Position numbers and translations under genes: made by a program
Shown here: positions 53,582-63,558 of the stretch, one piece after another
Numbering within the stretch: position 1 is the stretch's first letter
Layout: each line of letters opens with the position of its first letter
The notes under the pieces: model-generated
The model's input: only the letters and a program-made list of their open reading frames with translations
Database searches by the model: none
Told to the model about the DNA's origin: nothing
Assembly (NCBI RefSeq): GCF_013426915.1
Contig: NZ_AP023179.1
Location: forward strand, 3,038,001 to 3,102,000
Direction: 5' to 3'
Source: Paraburkholderia sp. PGU19
Lineage (GTDB): Bacteria; Pseudomonadota; Gammaproteobacteria; Burkholderiales; Burkholderiaceae
Length of the DNA stretch: 64,000 nt

Positions 53582-54378
53582 ATGAACAGAGGCTTGACCA
53601 TCGTTGGGCGGTTTGATGCAAATATCTGTCCTCGTTGCGGCCATGTGGCTGCGCGCGATCACTGTTATTGTTCCGTTTGCGGCGCCCTACTCCCGAGCGC
53701 CCGCGCTGAGCAATTTCATCGCGGGCTGTCACTCACCCCGCAAACTTACGAAGCAAAATACCCTCAGAGTATGCTTCGTCAAGTCGGGCGTTACGCTAAT
53801 CGGTTAGTGGGAGACCCCGATCGTCCGGCGCTCCCGTGGCGCCCTTCGATCGTCAGTGAAACAGTCACAATAAGAACGACATTGCTCGTTTCCATTGCGT
53901 TAAGCGCAGCGACGGGAGTTATTGTTTATCTGATGTCCACCACGCACGTCTCGGCTCCCGTCGTGACCGAGCCCCCCCTCCGCTCCATGTGGAGCAAGAA
54001 ACCAGCGAGCCCGAAGCCATCCCCTCTGGCGGTTACCTGACAGAAAAGACGCTACACGACATCGACGCATCCATCAAAACCCCAACCGGCAACGTTCGCG
54101 ACCTCATGGTGTCGAACGACCCTCCCAAACCAGGCGCCACCAACGAAGGCCTTGGTGACGGGGCACACCATGGTCAGTCACGTAGCGAATGTCAACCGGC
54201 TGGGCAGCCGCCCCAGCAGGTTGGCTCCGCCCCACCGCCGGTTTGCCAGACAAATGGCGCGCCTGAAGGAGAGCGTGTCAACTCACGTAAGACGATCTTC
54301 TCAGAAACAACCGACCCGGTTGCGCTGGAACGAACGATTCGTGAATACGGTTGGAGTAAAACAAACCTTTCTCCGTAA
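53582..54378 (+). pseudogene. Zinc-ribbon single-pass membrane protein, frameshifted in a C7 tract
   Basis: The first part (from ATG 53582) has a double zinc ribbon, NICPRCGHVAARDHCYCSVCG, followed by a linker, a membrane helix (TTLLVSIALSAATGVIVYLM) and a Pro-rich stretch. At the seven-C tract 53972-53978 the frame ends, in frame, as RSMWSKKPASPKPSPLAVT and a stop at 54040. One more C would open the frame as PPPPLHVEQETSEPEAIPSG and carry it to 54378, giving exactly 265 codons (797 + 1 = 798 nt). The second part has helical charged sequence (TEKTLHDIDASIKTPTGN). It could be phase-variable, decayed or an assembly error. The function is unknown. Confidence 0.6.
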
Positions 54379-54875
54379 TGACAGGCTCTCGACTTCAGCA
54401 GAACACCCACACCCTCATTATGGAATGTGTTTTTTTTGCTAAACGGCAAAATTATTTATTCTGAATTGGCCGGCATTTCTATTTATCCGAAGAATAGTTT
54501 CAAGTACCGGCAAGCTTAGCTGTGGCGGGGCGTACCGCAAAACAGATGAGAAAAAGAGCCCTTTTCACAAGTTACGCTTCGTTACGAAATATATCTCATC
54601 TGATATTGAGCCGACTTGCGAGACGCTTATCATCGCTCCCGTTTGCAAGGCATCACCGATCACGCTCATCATCCGCCGCCGGCAGACATCGATGCGTGTC
54701 CAACTTTCGTCAAGCCGTTCGACGCACCATGGACGCGTGCCTCGCAGCTAAGGCCTCTTGACGCATTCATCCCCTCGCTCGACCTTGTCTCGCTCATGCA
54801 TGCGTGAGCGATGCCTTTTTATCGCGCAAACGTTTGTTTGCCATAAACGGACCCGCTACGCGGGATCAACGACCT
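54379..54875. other. Intergenic region before the beta-helix gene
   Basis: About 500 AT-rich bases, including TTTTTTTTGC near 54430-54440 and AATTATTTATTCTGAATTGG. No recognisable gene or RNA. The start of the next gene could be earlier than I chose (an ATG at 54804), but similarity begins at 54876. Confidence 0.4.
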
Positions 54876-55967
54876 ATGAGCTCCTCCATCGACTATCGGC
54901 AAAATCCACTCATCACTCGCAGAAGCTTTCTCACTGGCCTTGCGCTAAGCGCTGGCTCCATGGCGCTCGCGGGGTGCGGCGGAGGCGATGGCAATCCCGT
55001 GGCCTCCACGTCCGCGCAGGCCCTGGCGAAGGCCGCAACATCAACTCCCACCACCGTCGTCAACGCCTCTTCTTTCGGCGTCAAAGCAGATGGAGTCACC
55101 AACGATCGCGTAGCGCTTCAGAACGCGATCAACAACTCTGTCGGCAAAATCCTGCTCATTAGCGGCAACGTGCGGATCGACTCCGGGGGCGTCGATCTAC
55201 GTACGAACAGCTATGTACGCTTCGCAGACGGCGCAACAATCAAGCTCTTACCCCACAACACGGCCATTTATCAGATCATGCGCATCTGGGACGTGACGAA
55301 TGTGACGGTTGAGAACGCGACGCTAGACGGTAGCAAACAGCTCAATAGCGCGACGCCTTACCCCGCCAGCGGCGGCGGCGGCCATGCATTCTCGATCGCA
55401 GGTGCGTCTGGCGTCACGCTTAAATCTCCGACGACGATCAACTGTTGGGGCGATGGCATTTACATCACCAATTCCTTCCGTTCGCAGCAAGTGGTGTCGA
55501 GCAACATTTACGTGTCGAATCACCACGCAAATGGTTGCCGCCGGCAGGGGGCGTCGATAATTAGCGGAATTGGAATTACTTTTGATAGTCCGCTGTGGGA
55601 GAACATCGCGGGAACGCTGCCGTCGGCGGGTCTGGATATCGAGCCCAATACGAATGCGTCCACCCTTCAAAACATCAAGATCAATAGCCCGACCACCCGG
55701 AATTGTCACTTTGGAATCAATGTCTATCTAGCTAATCTTCCTGGCACGACCCCGAAGACGGTGTCGATCGATATCCCGAATCACACCGACTACGCAGCGA
55801 ACGATGCAGGCTTCTATGTCAGCGGTCTTGCGCTACATGGGTATGTCGTCACCGGTCATATTACGAGCGCGTCACCAACCTTCGTTCAATCGAAGAGCGG
55901 TTTCCGCAAAGCAGTGTGGGATCCGGCGGGGCCCGCCGTCGAAGTGACTAACATTACGACCAGATAA
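54876..55967 (+). CDS. Tat-exported lipoprotein with a pectate-lyase-type right-handed beta-helix
   Basis: The 363-residue precursor carries both a twin-arginine motif (ITRRSFLTGLALSAGSMALA) and a lipobox cysteine (LAGCGGG), so it is exported folded and lipid-anchored. The mature part begins with the pectate_lyase_3 signature (VNASSFGVKADGVTNDRVAL, NAINNSVGKILLISG). It continues as a right-handed beta-helix rich in Asn/Thr/Val ladders (VTNVTVENATLDGS, GVTLKSPTTINCWGDGIYIT, TLQNIKINSPTTRNCHFGIN). Such proteins are polysaccharide lyases, epimerases or hydrolases. In this locus it probably trims or edits the exported polymer; substrate unknown. No catalytic residues can be assigned with confidence. 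Confidence 0.82.
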   Translation: MSSSIDYRQNPLITRRSFLTGLALSAGSMALAGCGGGDGNPVASTSAQALAKAATSTPTTVVNASSFGVKADGVTNDRVALQNAINNSVGKILLISGNVRIDSGGVDLRTNSYVRFADGATIKLLPHNTAIYQIMRIWDVTNVTVENATLDGSKQLNSATPYPASGGGGHAFSIAGASGVTLKSPTTINCWGDGIYITNSFRSQQVVSSNIYVSNHHANGCRRQGASIISGIGITFDSPLWENIAGTLPSAGLDIEPNTNASTLQNIKINSPTTRNCHFGINVYLANLPGTTPKTVSIDIPNHTDYAANDAGFYVSGLALHGYVVTGHITSASPTFVQSKSGFRKAVWDPAGPAVEVTNITTR

Positions 55968-56062
55968 GACCGACTTCCGGCGGCGGCTGCACGGGCCTGG
56001 TTAGACCTCGCCCGTGCATCTTCAGTTACCGCAAACGTCCAGCATTGGCAATGCTGCCCTCA

Positions 56063-57244
56063 CTAACTCGTTGCGTGCAGTCGGGCCTTTAATACATTGC
56101 AATATACCTGTTGATAGCTTCTCCAGCTTCGCTCGATCGAGAACAACTGTTCTACGCGATGCCTGGCGGCCCTGCCCAACTGGCATCGCTCGGCCGAAGG
56201 AATCGAGAGCACTGCTGCAAGAGCCTGCCCCAACTCCTGCGGGCGCTCAGGCGGCACGAGTCGTCCCGTTTCGCCGACAAGATATGCCGTATCTCCAACA
56301 TTAGTCGCGACGCAGGGAACCTGACACGCCATCGCCTCAGCGATCACTGTTGGCAAAGCTTCGCTTCTCGACGACAAACAGAAGACGTCCAGCCCCGCAA
56401 GCAGCGTTTGTGGTTCGCTTTCTGGCCCGAGTAGATGACAATTGTTGAGTACGCCGGAACCCCTCAGAAGCGAAACCAGCTCCTCGTTGCTGGGATCCAG
56501 TCCGCGACCGGCCATAATGAAGTGACAGTCAGGCATGACCTTCAGCAGGGTGCGAAGCGCTTCGCTAAATGTCGGATAGTCTTTAACGGGATGATAGCGG
56601 CCGACAGTACCAACGAGTATCGTCGACTCGGGTACCCCGAGCCGGCGACGCAACGCAGAGCCTGCCTTTTCGTCAATCCGGAACTTTGCGAGATCGATTC
56701 CGTTTGGAATAACGATCATCTTTCTGCCGCAATAACCGCCCTCGGAATGCGAGGATTTCGCCGCCTCAGCACAGCATACAATCACGTCGGGTATCTTCGC
56801 GGACAGGAACGCGCATGCTTTTGCTATCCAGCGAGTACTGCGGTTACTCCCCGTCAGTCGCAAGTCCGTGTGATGGATACCCCATGAAAGCACTGGTCTT
56901 GCCCGAGGCTTTCCGCGCAGGCGGCGCAGAAGCTGAGCCGCATAGACACTCATTCCCGCCAGCAGGTCGGCGTGGTACATCCACGTCTGCACGACGTCCG
57001 GTTGGAGTTCATCCAGCCAGCGCACCAACTGGAACACGCTTTTTAGATGTGATCGATTACGGTCCATTCCAAGTATGCGCACCTCGATGCCCTCGTCTGC
57101 CAGGACGGTGGCAAGGGGGGCCTGGGACGACAGCGAGATGACAGAATGATGCACCCCATCGCGGCGGCCGGCGCGAACGAGACGGACAAGCGAGGTTTCG
57201 GCGCCGCCAACGGCCAGATCAGTGATAACGTGGACGACCTTCAT
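56063..57244 (-). CDS. Glycosyltransferase (GT4-type, GT-B fold)
   Basis: The 393-residue protein starts MKVVHVITDLAVGGAETSLV. It has the C-terminal donor-binding half with LVGTVGRYHPVKDYPTFSEA and the EALPTVIAEAMACQVPCVAT motif, where the E-x7-E element binds the nucleotide sugar. It should add a sugar to the lipid-linked repeat unit. ATG 57242-57244 has GAGGGGAC upstream and overlaps the stop of the preceding gene (ATGA). It is the last gene of the minus-strand sugar operon. Confidence 0.9.
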   Translation of the reverse strand: MKVVHVITDLAVGGAETSLVRLVRAGRRDGVHHSVISLSSQAPLATVLADEGIEVRILGMDRNRSHLKSVFQLVRWLDELQPDVVQTWMYHADLLAGMSVYAAQLLRRLRGKPRARPVLSWGIHHTDLRLTGSNRSTRWIAKACAFLSAKIPDVIVCCAEAAKSSHSEGGYCGRKMIVIPNGIDLAKFRIDEKAGSALRRRLGVPESTILVGTVGRYHPVKDYPTFSEALRTLLKVMPDCHFIMAGRGLDPSNEELVSLLRGSGVLNNCHLLGPESEPQTLLAGLDVFCLSSRSEALPTVIAEAMACQVPCVATNVGDTAYLVGETGRLVPPERPQELGQALAAVLSIPSAERCQLGRAARHRVEQLFSIERSWRSYQQVYCNVLKARLHATS

Positions 57245-58422
57245 GGTGCCGTCCCCTCCTTGGCAACGGAAGGCAGCCACTCCGGTTCAAGCAGTTCCCT
57301 GTAGACATCGAGCGTTCTAGAGATGACGATGCGCTCATCGAACTCCGCAAGTACTTTCTGTCGGGCCGCTATGCCAAGCCTACGTGCAGCCGCACGGTCG
57401 TCGTCGAGAAGGCGGATCGCATTCGCAAGTGCCACACTGTCACGCACGGGCACCACGAGCCCGTCTTGCCCATTTACAGCGACCACCTCGCGACACCCTG
57501 GCGCATCTGTAATAACGAGCGGTAGTTCGCATGCAGCCGCCTCGATCATCGACTTGGGCAGGCCCTCCCGATAACTCGGTAAAACGGCAACGTCGCAGTC
57601 GGCATAGAGTCCTGGCATGTCACTCACGTGACCCCGCCACTCCACAAGCCCCTCGTTGATCCAACTCTGCAGGGTTGCCTCGTCTATGGAAGCGGGATTT
57701 CCGGGGTCCGGCGCACCAGCCAGAATAAAGCGGATTTTGCGGCCCGCTCTTCTCAATTGCCGGCTTGCTTCGACATACTCGGCGATCCCTTTGTCCCACA
57801 ACAGCCGGCCGGCGAGTACGACACGCAATGGCGTCTGGCTTTGTGGATTGCTCTGCCGCTCTCCAGGTTTAAACCGTTCGACATTGACACCAGACCCTTT
57901 GATAAGCCGAATAGCGCGTTCGTCGACGATGTTGGCGTCACGGAACATTGACTGATCGTCGGGATTCTGAAGTATCACCGCACTCGAACGACCCCGCAAG
58001 GCGAGACGCATTATGCCGCGAACTATTGGTCTGAGCACGCATGCTTTCATGTCCCGGCTCGAGAACACATAACCCATTCCCGCAATGGCGTTCACGCGTG
58101 CCCTCACCCCTGCAATACGCGCGGACAGTGAGCCGTAGACTGCACACTTGATCGTGAATCCGTGTACGAGGTCAGGCTTCTCCTTGCGCAGCAAGCGCGC
58201 AAGCCACATGACAAGTGCGAGTTCACGGACTGGGTTAAGGCTCCGTCGATTCATCGGCACCGGAATCCACTGGAATCCGAGCGAGATCAACTTCGCGCCA
58301 TATTCTCCCGGAGGAGAAAGAAGAACGACTTCGTGACCCGCGTCCCGCAATGCGCGGGCAAGTGAAAGGCGGAAGTTGTAGAGATACCAGTCGGTGTTGG
58401 CAAACAATACGATCTTGCTCAT
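57241..58422 (-). CDS. Glycosyltransferase (GT4-type)
   Basis: The 393-residue protein starts MSKIVLFANTDWYLYNFRLS. The GT-B donor half has RVVLAGRLLWDKGIAEYVEA and the motif YREGLPKSMIEAAACELPLV. The N-terminal domain resembles those of WbpH-, PglA- or TuaC-like enzymes that act on N-acetyl-hexosamines. It overlaps the downstream glycosyltransferase gene by four bases and follows an 83-base gap after the next one. Confidence 0.9.
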   Translation of the reverse strand: MSKIVLFANTDWYLYNFRLSLARALRDAGHEVVLLSPPGEYGAKLISLGFQWIPVPMNRRSLNPVRELALVMWLARLLRKEKPDLVHGFTIKCAVYGSLSARIAGVRARVNAIAGMGYVFSSRDMKACVLRPIVRGIMRLALRGRSSAVILQNPDDQSMFRDANIVDERAIRLIKGSGVNVERFKPGERQSNPQSQTPLRVVLAGRLLWDKGIAEYVEASRQLRRAGRKIRFILAGAPDPGNPASIDEATLQSWINEGLVEWRGHVSDMPGLYADCDVAVLPSYREGLPKSMIEAAACELPLVITDAPGCREVVAVNGQDGLVVPVRDSVALANAIRLLDDDRAAARRLGIAARQKVLAEFDERIVISRTLDVYRELLEPEWLPSVAKEGTAP

Positions 58423-58505
58423 TATTGCTCCTCACGCATGCACAGTCCCAGCCAGGTTCCGAAACTGTCTTTTGTGGCGGATATCCGCTTTTCTATCGTC
58501 GATAT

Positions 58506-59696
58506 TCAGGTGCACTCGCGTGCGAAAGCACTATCGCCGCCGTGCGCAGAAGACTGTGCAACGCCAATCGACAGAAACAGTTCGCTCCATTGGTCCAATA
58601 CGCACTCGATCGAGTATCGTTCTTTGATCGACCTCGCCGCGCTTTGACCAAGGTGCATTCGCAAATCACCATCCCCAAACAACCGGCTGAGCCCCTCTGT
58701 GAATGATTGAACATCGTCCGGGGGAATCAGCATGCCATCGCGGCCGTCACGCATGATCTCGCGAGGTCCCGACGGACAGTCGAACGCAATGGAGGCAATG
58801 CCGAGTGCCATAGCCTCCATAAGCGCCATTGGCAGCCCTTCGTACTTCGACGACATGGCAAACACGTCGGAGGCAGTCATTTCCGACCATGGCGATGCAG
58901 TCTTGCCAGGCAGGAAAATCCGGCCGATCAGATTCAGCCTCGATACCAGCGCTTCGAGGCGCGCGCGTTCCGGACCCTCGCCCCAGATCCATAAGTCCCA
59001 ATCCGTGAAAGAGTCGGCGAGCGCAGCAAAAGCCTCGATGAGCAGGTTGAACTGCTTCTGTGCGTGCAATCTTCCGACCGCGACGAGCCGCTTGCGTCCG
59101 ACATCCGGTCGAGTGTCTTCCGCGCCTTGTGTCAAGGTCGGCAAGACAGCTGGTTTCGTCATTGCAAAAATTTCGTCGGGAAGAGGATTGGGAACGACAA
59201 AAGGCTTTTGCACGCCGGGTACCATACGTTTGAATGGCGCAACTGCACTTTCTGTCAACACTGTAACGGCGTCAGCAAAGGGATAGGTCAACCGGGGAGC
59301 AAAACGCCATAACATCGACCGGCCATCCACTGCGGGATTGTTATGTTCGCAGACCACCGCGGGTACATGCAGGCCGACGTTCGCTAATATGGCGGCGACA
59401 TTCACATTGGTCAGAAACGATATCACTACGTCGGGCCGACTCTGACTAATCAGACGGCGCAACGCTCTATACCGCGCGAGATATCCTCCCAGTCTGCTTC
59501 GGCGCTTGCCAACATGATCGGCAAGGTACACCAGCCTGACCTCATCGGCGAGTTTATAAAAACAGGTCCCTCGCCCGCTAAAAGTCGCAACCAGTTCGAC
59601 CGAATCTCCACGCTTTGCCCACGCATTCATGAGCGTCGACGCAACCCGTTCCGCTCCTCCACTTCCCATCGAACTGACAAGCATCATTATCTTCAT
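58506..59696 (-). CDS. Glycosyltransferase (GT4-type)
   Basis: The 396-residue protein starts MKIMMLVSSMGSGGAERVAS. The donor half has RLVAVGRLHAQKQFNLLIEA and SSKYEGLPMALMEAMALGIA followed by PSGPREIMRDG, typical of PglH/WbpY-like polymerising or N-acetylgalactosamine transferases. Its start overlaps the end of the flippase gene (ATGA, 59693-59696). Confidence 0.9.
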   Translation of the reverse strand: MKIMMLVSSMGSGGAERVASTLMNAWAKRGDSVELVATFSGRGTCFYKLADEVRLVYLADHVGKRRSRLGGYLARYRALRRLISQSRPDVVISFLTNVNVAAILANVGLHVPAVVCEHNNPAVDGRSMLWRFAPRLTYPFADAVTVLTESAVAPFKRMVPGVQKPFVVPNPLPDEIFAMTKPAVLPTLTQGAEDTRPDVGRKRLVAVGRLHAQKQFNLLIEAFAALADSFTDWDLWIWGEGPERARLEALVSRLNLIGRIFLPGKTASPWSEMTASDVFAMSSKYEGLPMALMEAMALGIASIAFDCPSGPREIMRDGRDGMLIPPDDVQSFTEGLSRLFGDGDLRMHLGQSAARSIKERYSIECVLDQWSELFLSIGVAQSSAHGGDSAFARECT

Positions 59697-61054
59697 GATT
59701 TTCTCTGCGCCGACAACGACCACGTATACGCGTACCGAGCATAAATAATCAACGTCGTCGCATGCATTAGTGCGGTTCCGAGCAGAATGCCTGCGATGCC
59801 AAACCAGTGGCTGAACATTATGGTTCCAGATACTTTGGCCGCAACCCCTGCCAGCGCTATGGTCGACATTTGTCTATAGCGACCGGCCCCTGCGGAAAGT
59901 GTCAGTAGAACCAGACTGGAAAAGTAAAAGGGAACCTGTATTTGGCCCCAACGAAAAAGTTGTGCTACGGCTACCGTATCCTCAGCCGTAAAAGCTCCTC
60001 GCTGGAATGCGAGACCGATCAGATCGGGTGCAAATACAGCTGCGCCAAGCGCCACACACGTGCCACATAGAAACATGAGGATTGTCCATCTGACCGCCGT
60101 TCTACGCGCGTGGCAAGGGTCTCCTGAGTGAACGATGTCTGAAAAAACGGGCAGCGTCGCCTGGCCGATGGCGAGTGCCCCCATACTCAGAAAGAGTGAG
60201 AGCACCCTGTTGGCATAACCAAGCTTGGCGACAGCACCATCACCAAACTGAACAGCCATAAACTGATCGAACAGCGGAGTGCAGCACATGATCAGTTGAC
60301 CCACAGCCAGAACTCGTGCGGACACAAGGACGCGGCGCCATTCAGGCGCCGTGGTCTTCAGCCGGAGTTTGATCGGAATTGGATCCAGCCGACTTAACAA
60401 CCATCGCCCAATAAGCGTCTGCGCCAGGTAACCGCCCACACTCCCCCAGATCAGGGCAATTGTTCCCACCTGTTTATGCGATAACAGCACAAAGCAGAGC
60501 ACAAAAACGGCGGGAAGTCCCTCGAGAAGTGTATTGATGTGTCGTTCCCTCGATTGCATTCTCGCGCCATATGTACCGGACGCCAGCATCAAAATGCCAA
60601 TCGGAGCCATGTAGGTGAACATATCGCGACACAGATCGATCGTCTCTGGCGAAAGATTTCCGGCAAGCACGTGGATTGCAAATGGCCAACACAGAAAGAG
60701 CAGAACCGAAAACCCAACGCCGACCGCAATAACCCATGCCTCGAGCTCGCCAAGAAAAACCGCCTGTGCCTGCAGGGGCTGTTGGCGAAGTTCAACGAAT
60801 ACGGGGATCAATACGATGCCGAAGATCGTCATGGCGGCCGCCGGCATCCAGCTGACGAGTGCCAGCGTCAACTGATACGCGTCGACAATCCCACCCGTGC
60901 CAAATCGGTACGCGACTGCGACCTCTTTGAATGCGCCAGCGCACCGTCCTAACAGCACGAAGATCGAAATCCTTGCCGCGCCGCGCGCAATGCGCATGTG
61001 GTCGGGATGGATCTTCGGAAGACGACTTCGCCACTCCGCGAACTGTGAGTTCAT
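59693..61054 (-). CDS. MurJ/MVF-family flippase, probable repeat-unit exporter
   Basis: This 453-residue, very hydrophobic protein starts MNSQFAEWRSRLPKIHPDHM. Helix 1 onward matches MurJ-like proteins: RISIFVLLGRCAGAFKEVAV, YRFGTGGIVDAYQLTLALVS, GYANRVLSLFLSMGALAIGQ. In a polysaccharide locus lacking a visible Wzx, a MurJ-like protein is the natural candidate for flipping the lipid-linked repeat unit. GGGAGGTGAGTGG upstream of ATG 61052-61054 gives the start. No lesion is visible. Confidence 0.85.
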   Translation of the reverse strand: MNSQFAEWRSRLPKIHPDHMRIARGAARISIFVLLGRCAGAFKEVAVAYRFGTGGIVDAYQLTLALVSWMPAAAMTIFGIVLIPVFVELRQQPLQAQAVFLGELEAWVIAVGVGFSVLLFLCWPFAIHVLAGNLSPETIDLCRDMFTYMAPIGILMLASGTYGARMQSRERHINTLLEGLPAVFVLCFVLLSHKQVGTIALIWGSVGGYLAQTLIGRWLLSRLDPIPIKLRLKTTAPEWRRVLVSARVLAVGQLIMCCTPLFDQFMAVQFGDGAVAKLGYANRVLSLFLSMGALAIGQATLPVFSDIVHSGDPCHARRTAVRWTILMFLCGTCVALGAAVFAPDLIGLAFQRGAFTAEDTVAVAQLFRWGQIQVPFYFSSLVLLTLSAGAGRYRQMSTIALAGVAAKVSGTIMFSHWFGIAGILLGTALMHATTLIIYARYAYTWSLSAQRKS

Positions 61055-61058
61055 CCAC

Positions 61059-62147
61059 TCACCTCCCGCCTGCTGGTGTCTCGAGTGCCACCTCGTTCGC
61101 GCCACCCGATGCCCCCCCTTTTGCAAATAGCTGCACATACCAGGGCATGGCGATCGCCAGCCCTTGCGATAGCGTTATGGGTTGGCTATATCCAAGAAGC
61201 TCCTCTGCCTTCTTCACGCTTGCGAGAGAATGACGGATATCGCCGGCACGCATCGGCCCGTGCACCGGACCGGTCTCGGCCAACGCGATGCCAAGATGAG
61301 TGAGCGACGCCCGGAGATGTGCATACAGCTGATTCAGCGTGGTGCGCTCTCCGACTGCGACGTTGTATACCTGGTCTCGGCTGGCGGCATCGGCGAACGC
61401 AGCGAGCAGATTAGCCTGGACCGCATTGTCGACATAACAGAAGTCACGGCTAGATTCGCCGTCTCCATTGATCACAACATCCTCACCGTTGATGAGTGCT
61501 GCTGTCCAGCGCGGTATAACGGCTGCATACGCCCCGCTTGGGTCCTGTCGACGACCGAACACATTGAAGTAGCGCAGGCCGATCGCACTAAGTCCATAAC
61601 TACGCGCAAACACTGAAGCGTAGAGTTCGTTTACGTATTTGGTGACCGCGTACGGCGACAGCGGACGTCCGATAACATCTTCGGTCTTTGGTAAATCTGG
61701 ATGATCGCCATAAGTCGAACTCGAAGCCGCATAGGTGAAACTCGAAACATTCGCATCACGCGCGGCGACCAGCATATTGAGGAAGCCGCCAATGTTCACC
61801 TCATTCGTGGAGACAGGATCCTGCAACGAGCGCGGCACCGACCCCAGAGCTGCCTGATGTAGAACATGATCGGCCGTCTGCACGGCGCGCCGGCAGTCGT
61901 CGAGACGTCGAATGTCTCCTTCGATAAAGGTAAAGCGTTGCCAGACAGCCGCCCCGACGTTTGAGCGCACCTCGTCCAGATTCTCCCGGTGACCAGTCGA
62001 AAAGTTGTCCAGCCCGACTACCCGCTGTCCGAGTCCGAGCAGGGTTTCCAGAAGATTCGAACCAATAAATCCAGCCACTCCCGTTATCAACCATGTCTTA
62101 GGATGCGCCACCATTTCACTTCGTATCCGGTCGTAGCTGGTTCTCAT
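61059..62147 (-). CDS. tviC: UDP-N-acetylhexosamine / hexosaminuronate 4-epimerase (TviC/WbpP-type)
   Basis: The 362-residue SDR protein has the NAD-binding motif [20 protein letters not shown], the catalytic serine and YxxxK in [19 protein letters not shown] and [16 protein letters not shown], and the substrate end [20 protein letters not shown]. The S-S-x-S-T-Y-G-D pattern is that of TviC/WbpP epimerases acting on UDP-N-acetylglucosamine(-uronate). In Vi-antigen synthesis TviC converts UDP-GlcNAcA to UDP-GalNAcA. It lies between tviB and the flippase. GGAG precedes the ATG at 62145-62147. Confidence 0.9.
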   Translation of the reverse strand: MRTSYDRIRSEMVAHPKTWLITGVAGFIGSNLLETLLGLGQRVVGLDNFSTGHRENLDEVRSNVGAAVWQRFTFIEGDIRRLDDCRRAVQTADHVLHQAALGSVPRSLQDPVSTNEVNIGGFLNMLVAARDANVSSFTYAASSSTYGDHPDLPKTEDVIGRPLSPYAVTKYVNELYASVFARSYGLSAIGLRYFNVFGRRQDPSGAYAAVIPRWTAALINGEDVVINGDGESSRDFCYVDNAVQANLLAAFADAASRDQVYNVAVGERTTLNQLYAHLRASLTHLGIALAETGPVHGPMRAGDIRHSLASVKKAEELLGYSQPITLSQGLAIAMPWYVQLFAKGGASGGANEVALETPAGGR

Positions 62148-62200
62148 GTTAAATCTCCAGTGCTCAATAAGACGTACAGCGCGGCGTTTGCGAGAGGCGC

Positions 62201-63478
62201 TTACAGGCGCAAATCGCTCGCCTCTTGAGGGAGCACATATTTGAGGTCGTAGAGAACGTGCCTTGATTTACCGAACGATCTGAGTGTCTCAGCGCCCCAT
62301 TCGACGAATTGCCGATGCGCGACAGCCACCAGCATTGCATCGTATGTGCCCGGCCGAGGTTCCTCAAGCAGCTCCAGCCCGTACTCGTGCCGTGCTTCCT
62401 CTCTAGAGACCCACGGGTCATAAATGTCCACATTGACGCCATAGGCCTGCAGACCATGCACAATATCCAGGACACGCGAGTTGCGAAGATCGGGACAGTT
62501 TTCTTTGAATGAAAGACCAAGGACGAGTGTGCGTGCGCCAGGGATGTGAATGTCATGTCGGGTCAATGCCCTGATCAGCTGTGCGACCACATACTCGCCC
62601 ATACTATCGTTCAGGCGTCGACCTGCGAGAATGATCTCCGGATGGTAGCCAATTGACTGTGCCATGTGCGTCAGATAGTACGGGTCCACGCCGATGCAGT
62701 GACCGCCCACCAAACCCGGCCGGAAAGGCAAGAAATTCCATTTCGTACCGGCAGCCGCGAGAACTGACTCGGTGTCGATCCCCAAGCGATTGAAGATGAT
62801 CGCAAGTTCATTGACCAGTGCTATGTTGAGGTCGCGCTGAGTATTTTCGATTACCTTCGCCGCCTCCGCGACACGGATGCTGCTAGCCTTATGTGTGCCC
62901 GCCGTAATGATTTCCTGATACAGTGAGTCGACAAGGTCCGCGACTTCCGGCGTTGATCCTGATGTGACTTTCTTTATGTCCGTCACGCGATGTGCCTTAT
63001 CCCCCGGATTGATGCGCTCCGGGCTATAGCCGAGATAGAAGTCGGTGTTGTACTTGAGACCGGAGATGCTCTCCAGGATAGGTACGCAGACGTCCTCGGT
63101 CGCGCCGGGATACACGGTGGATTCATAGATGACGACATCGCCCGGTTTCAATACCGATGCGATCGTCTCTGTGGCGCTCACCAAAGGGGAGAAGTCGGGA
63201 CGCTTGAACTTGTCAATCGGCGTCGGAACCGTCGCGATATACGCGTTGCAAGCGCCAAGATCACTTGAGTCACAGGTGTAGGCCAGGCCCTTCGCCTCGG
63301 CCAGTTCCTCGCTGCTCACTTCCAGTGTCTTATCGCGCCCTTCCTTGAGTGCGGAAATGCGCGAACGGTTGATATCGTAACCGATGACTGTACGCTTTTT
63401 GCCAAACTCAACCGCCAGTGGCAGTCCGACGTAACCCAGTCCGACGACCGCAAGACGAAGTTCCTCAAGCTTGTTCAT
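62201..63478 (-). CDS. tviB: UDP-N-acetyl-D-glucosamine 6-dehydrogenase (TviB/WbpO-type)
   Basis: The 425-residue enzyme starts [20 protein letters not shown], with the NAD-binding GLGYVGLP motif. The active-site cysteine region is [20 protein letters not shown] and the central helix is [33 protein letters not shown] is the mark of the TviB/WbpO/WbpA group, which oxidises UDP-GlcNAc (or GalNAc) to the uronic acid. With TviC it supplies N-acetylhexosaminuronic acid. GGGGGAG lies before the ATG at 63476-63478. Confidence 0.93.
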   Translation of the reverse strand: MNKLEELRLAVVGLGYVGLPLAVEFGKKRTVIGYDINRSRISALKEGRDKTLEVSSEELAEAKGLAYTCDSSDLGACNAYIATVPTPIDKFKRPDFSPLVSATETIASVLKPGDVVIYESTVYPGATEDVCVPILESISGLKYNTDFYLGYSPERINPGDKAHRVTDIKKVTSGSTPEVADLVDSLYQEIITAGTHKASSIRVAEAAKVIENTQRDLNIALVNELAIIFNRLGIDTESVLAAAGTKWNFLPFRPGLVGGHCIGVDPYYLTHMAQSIGYHPEIILAGRRLNDSMGEYVVAQLIRALTRHDIHIPGARTLVLGLSFKENCPDLRNSRVLDIVHGLQAYGVNVDIYDPWVSREEARHEYGLELLEEPRPGTYDAMLVAVAHRQFVEWGAETLRSFGKSRHVLYDLKYVLPQEASDLRL

Positions 63479-63558
63479 GACTATCTCCCCCTAGACGTTG
63501 TATGCGCAACTGGCGGAAACACGCTGATCCTCGCGACTGCGTGTGAGTCCGCCAAAAG

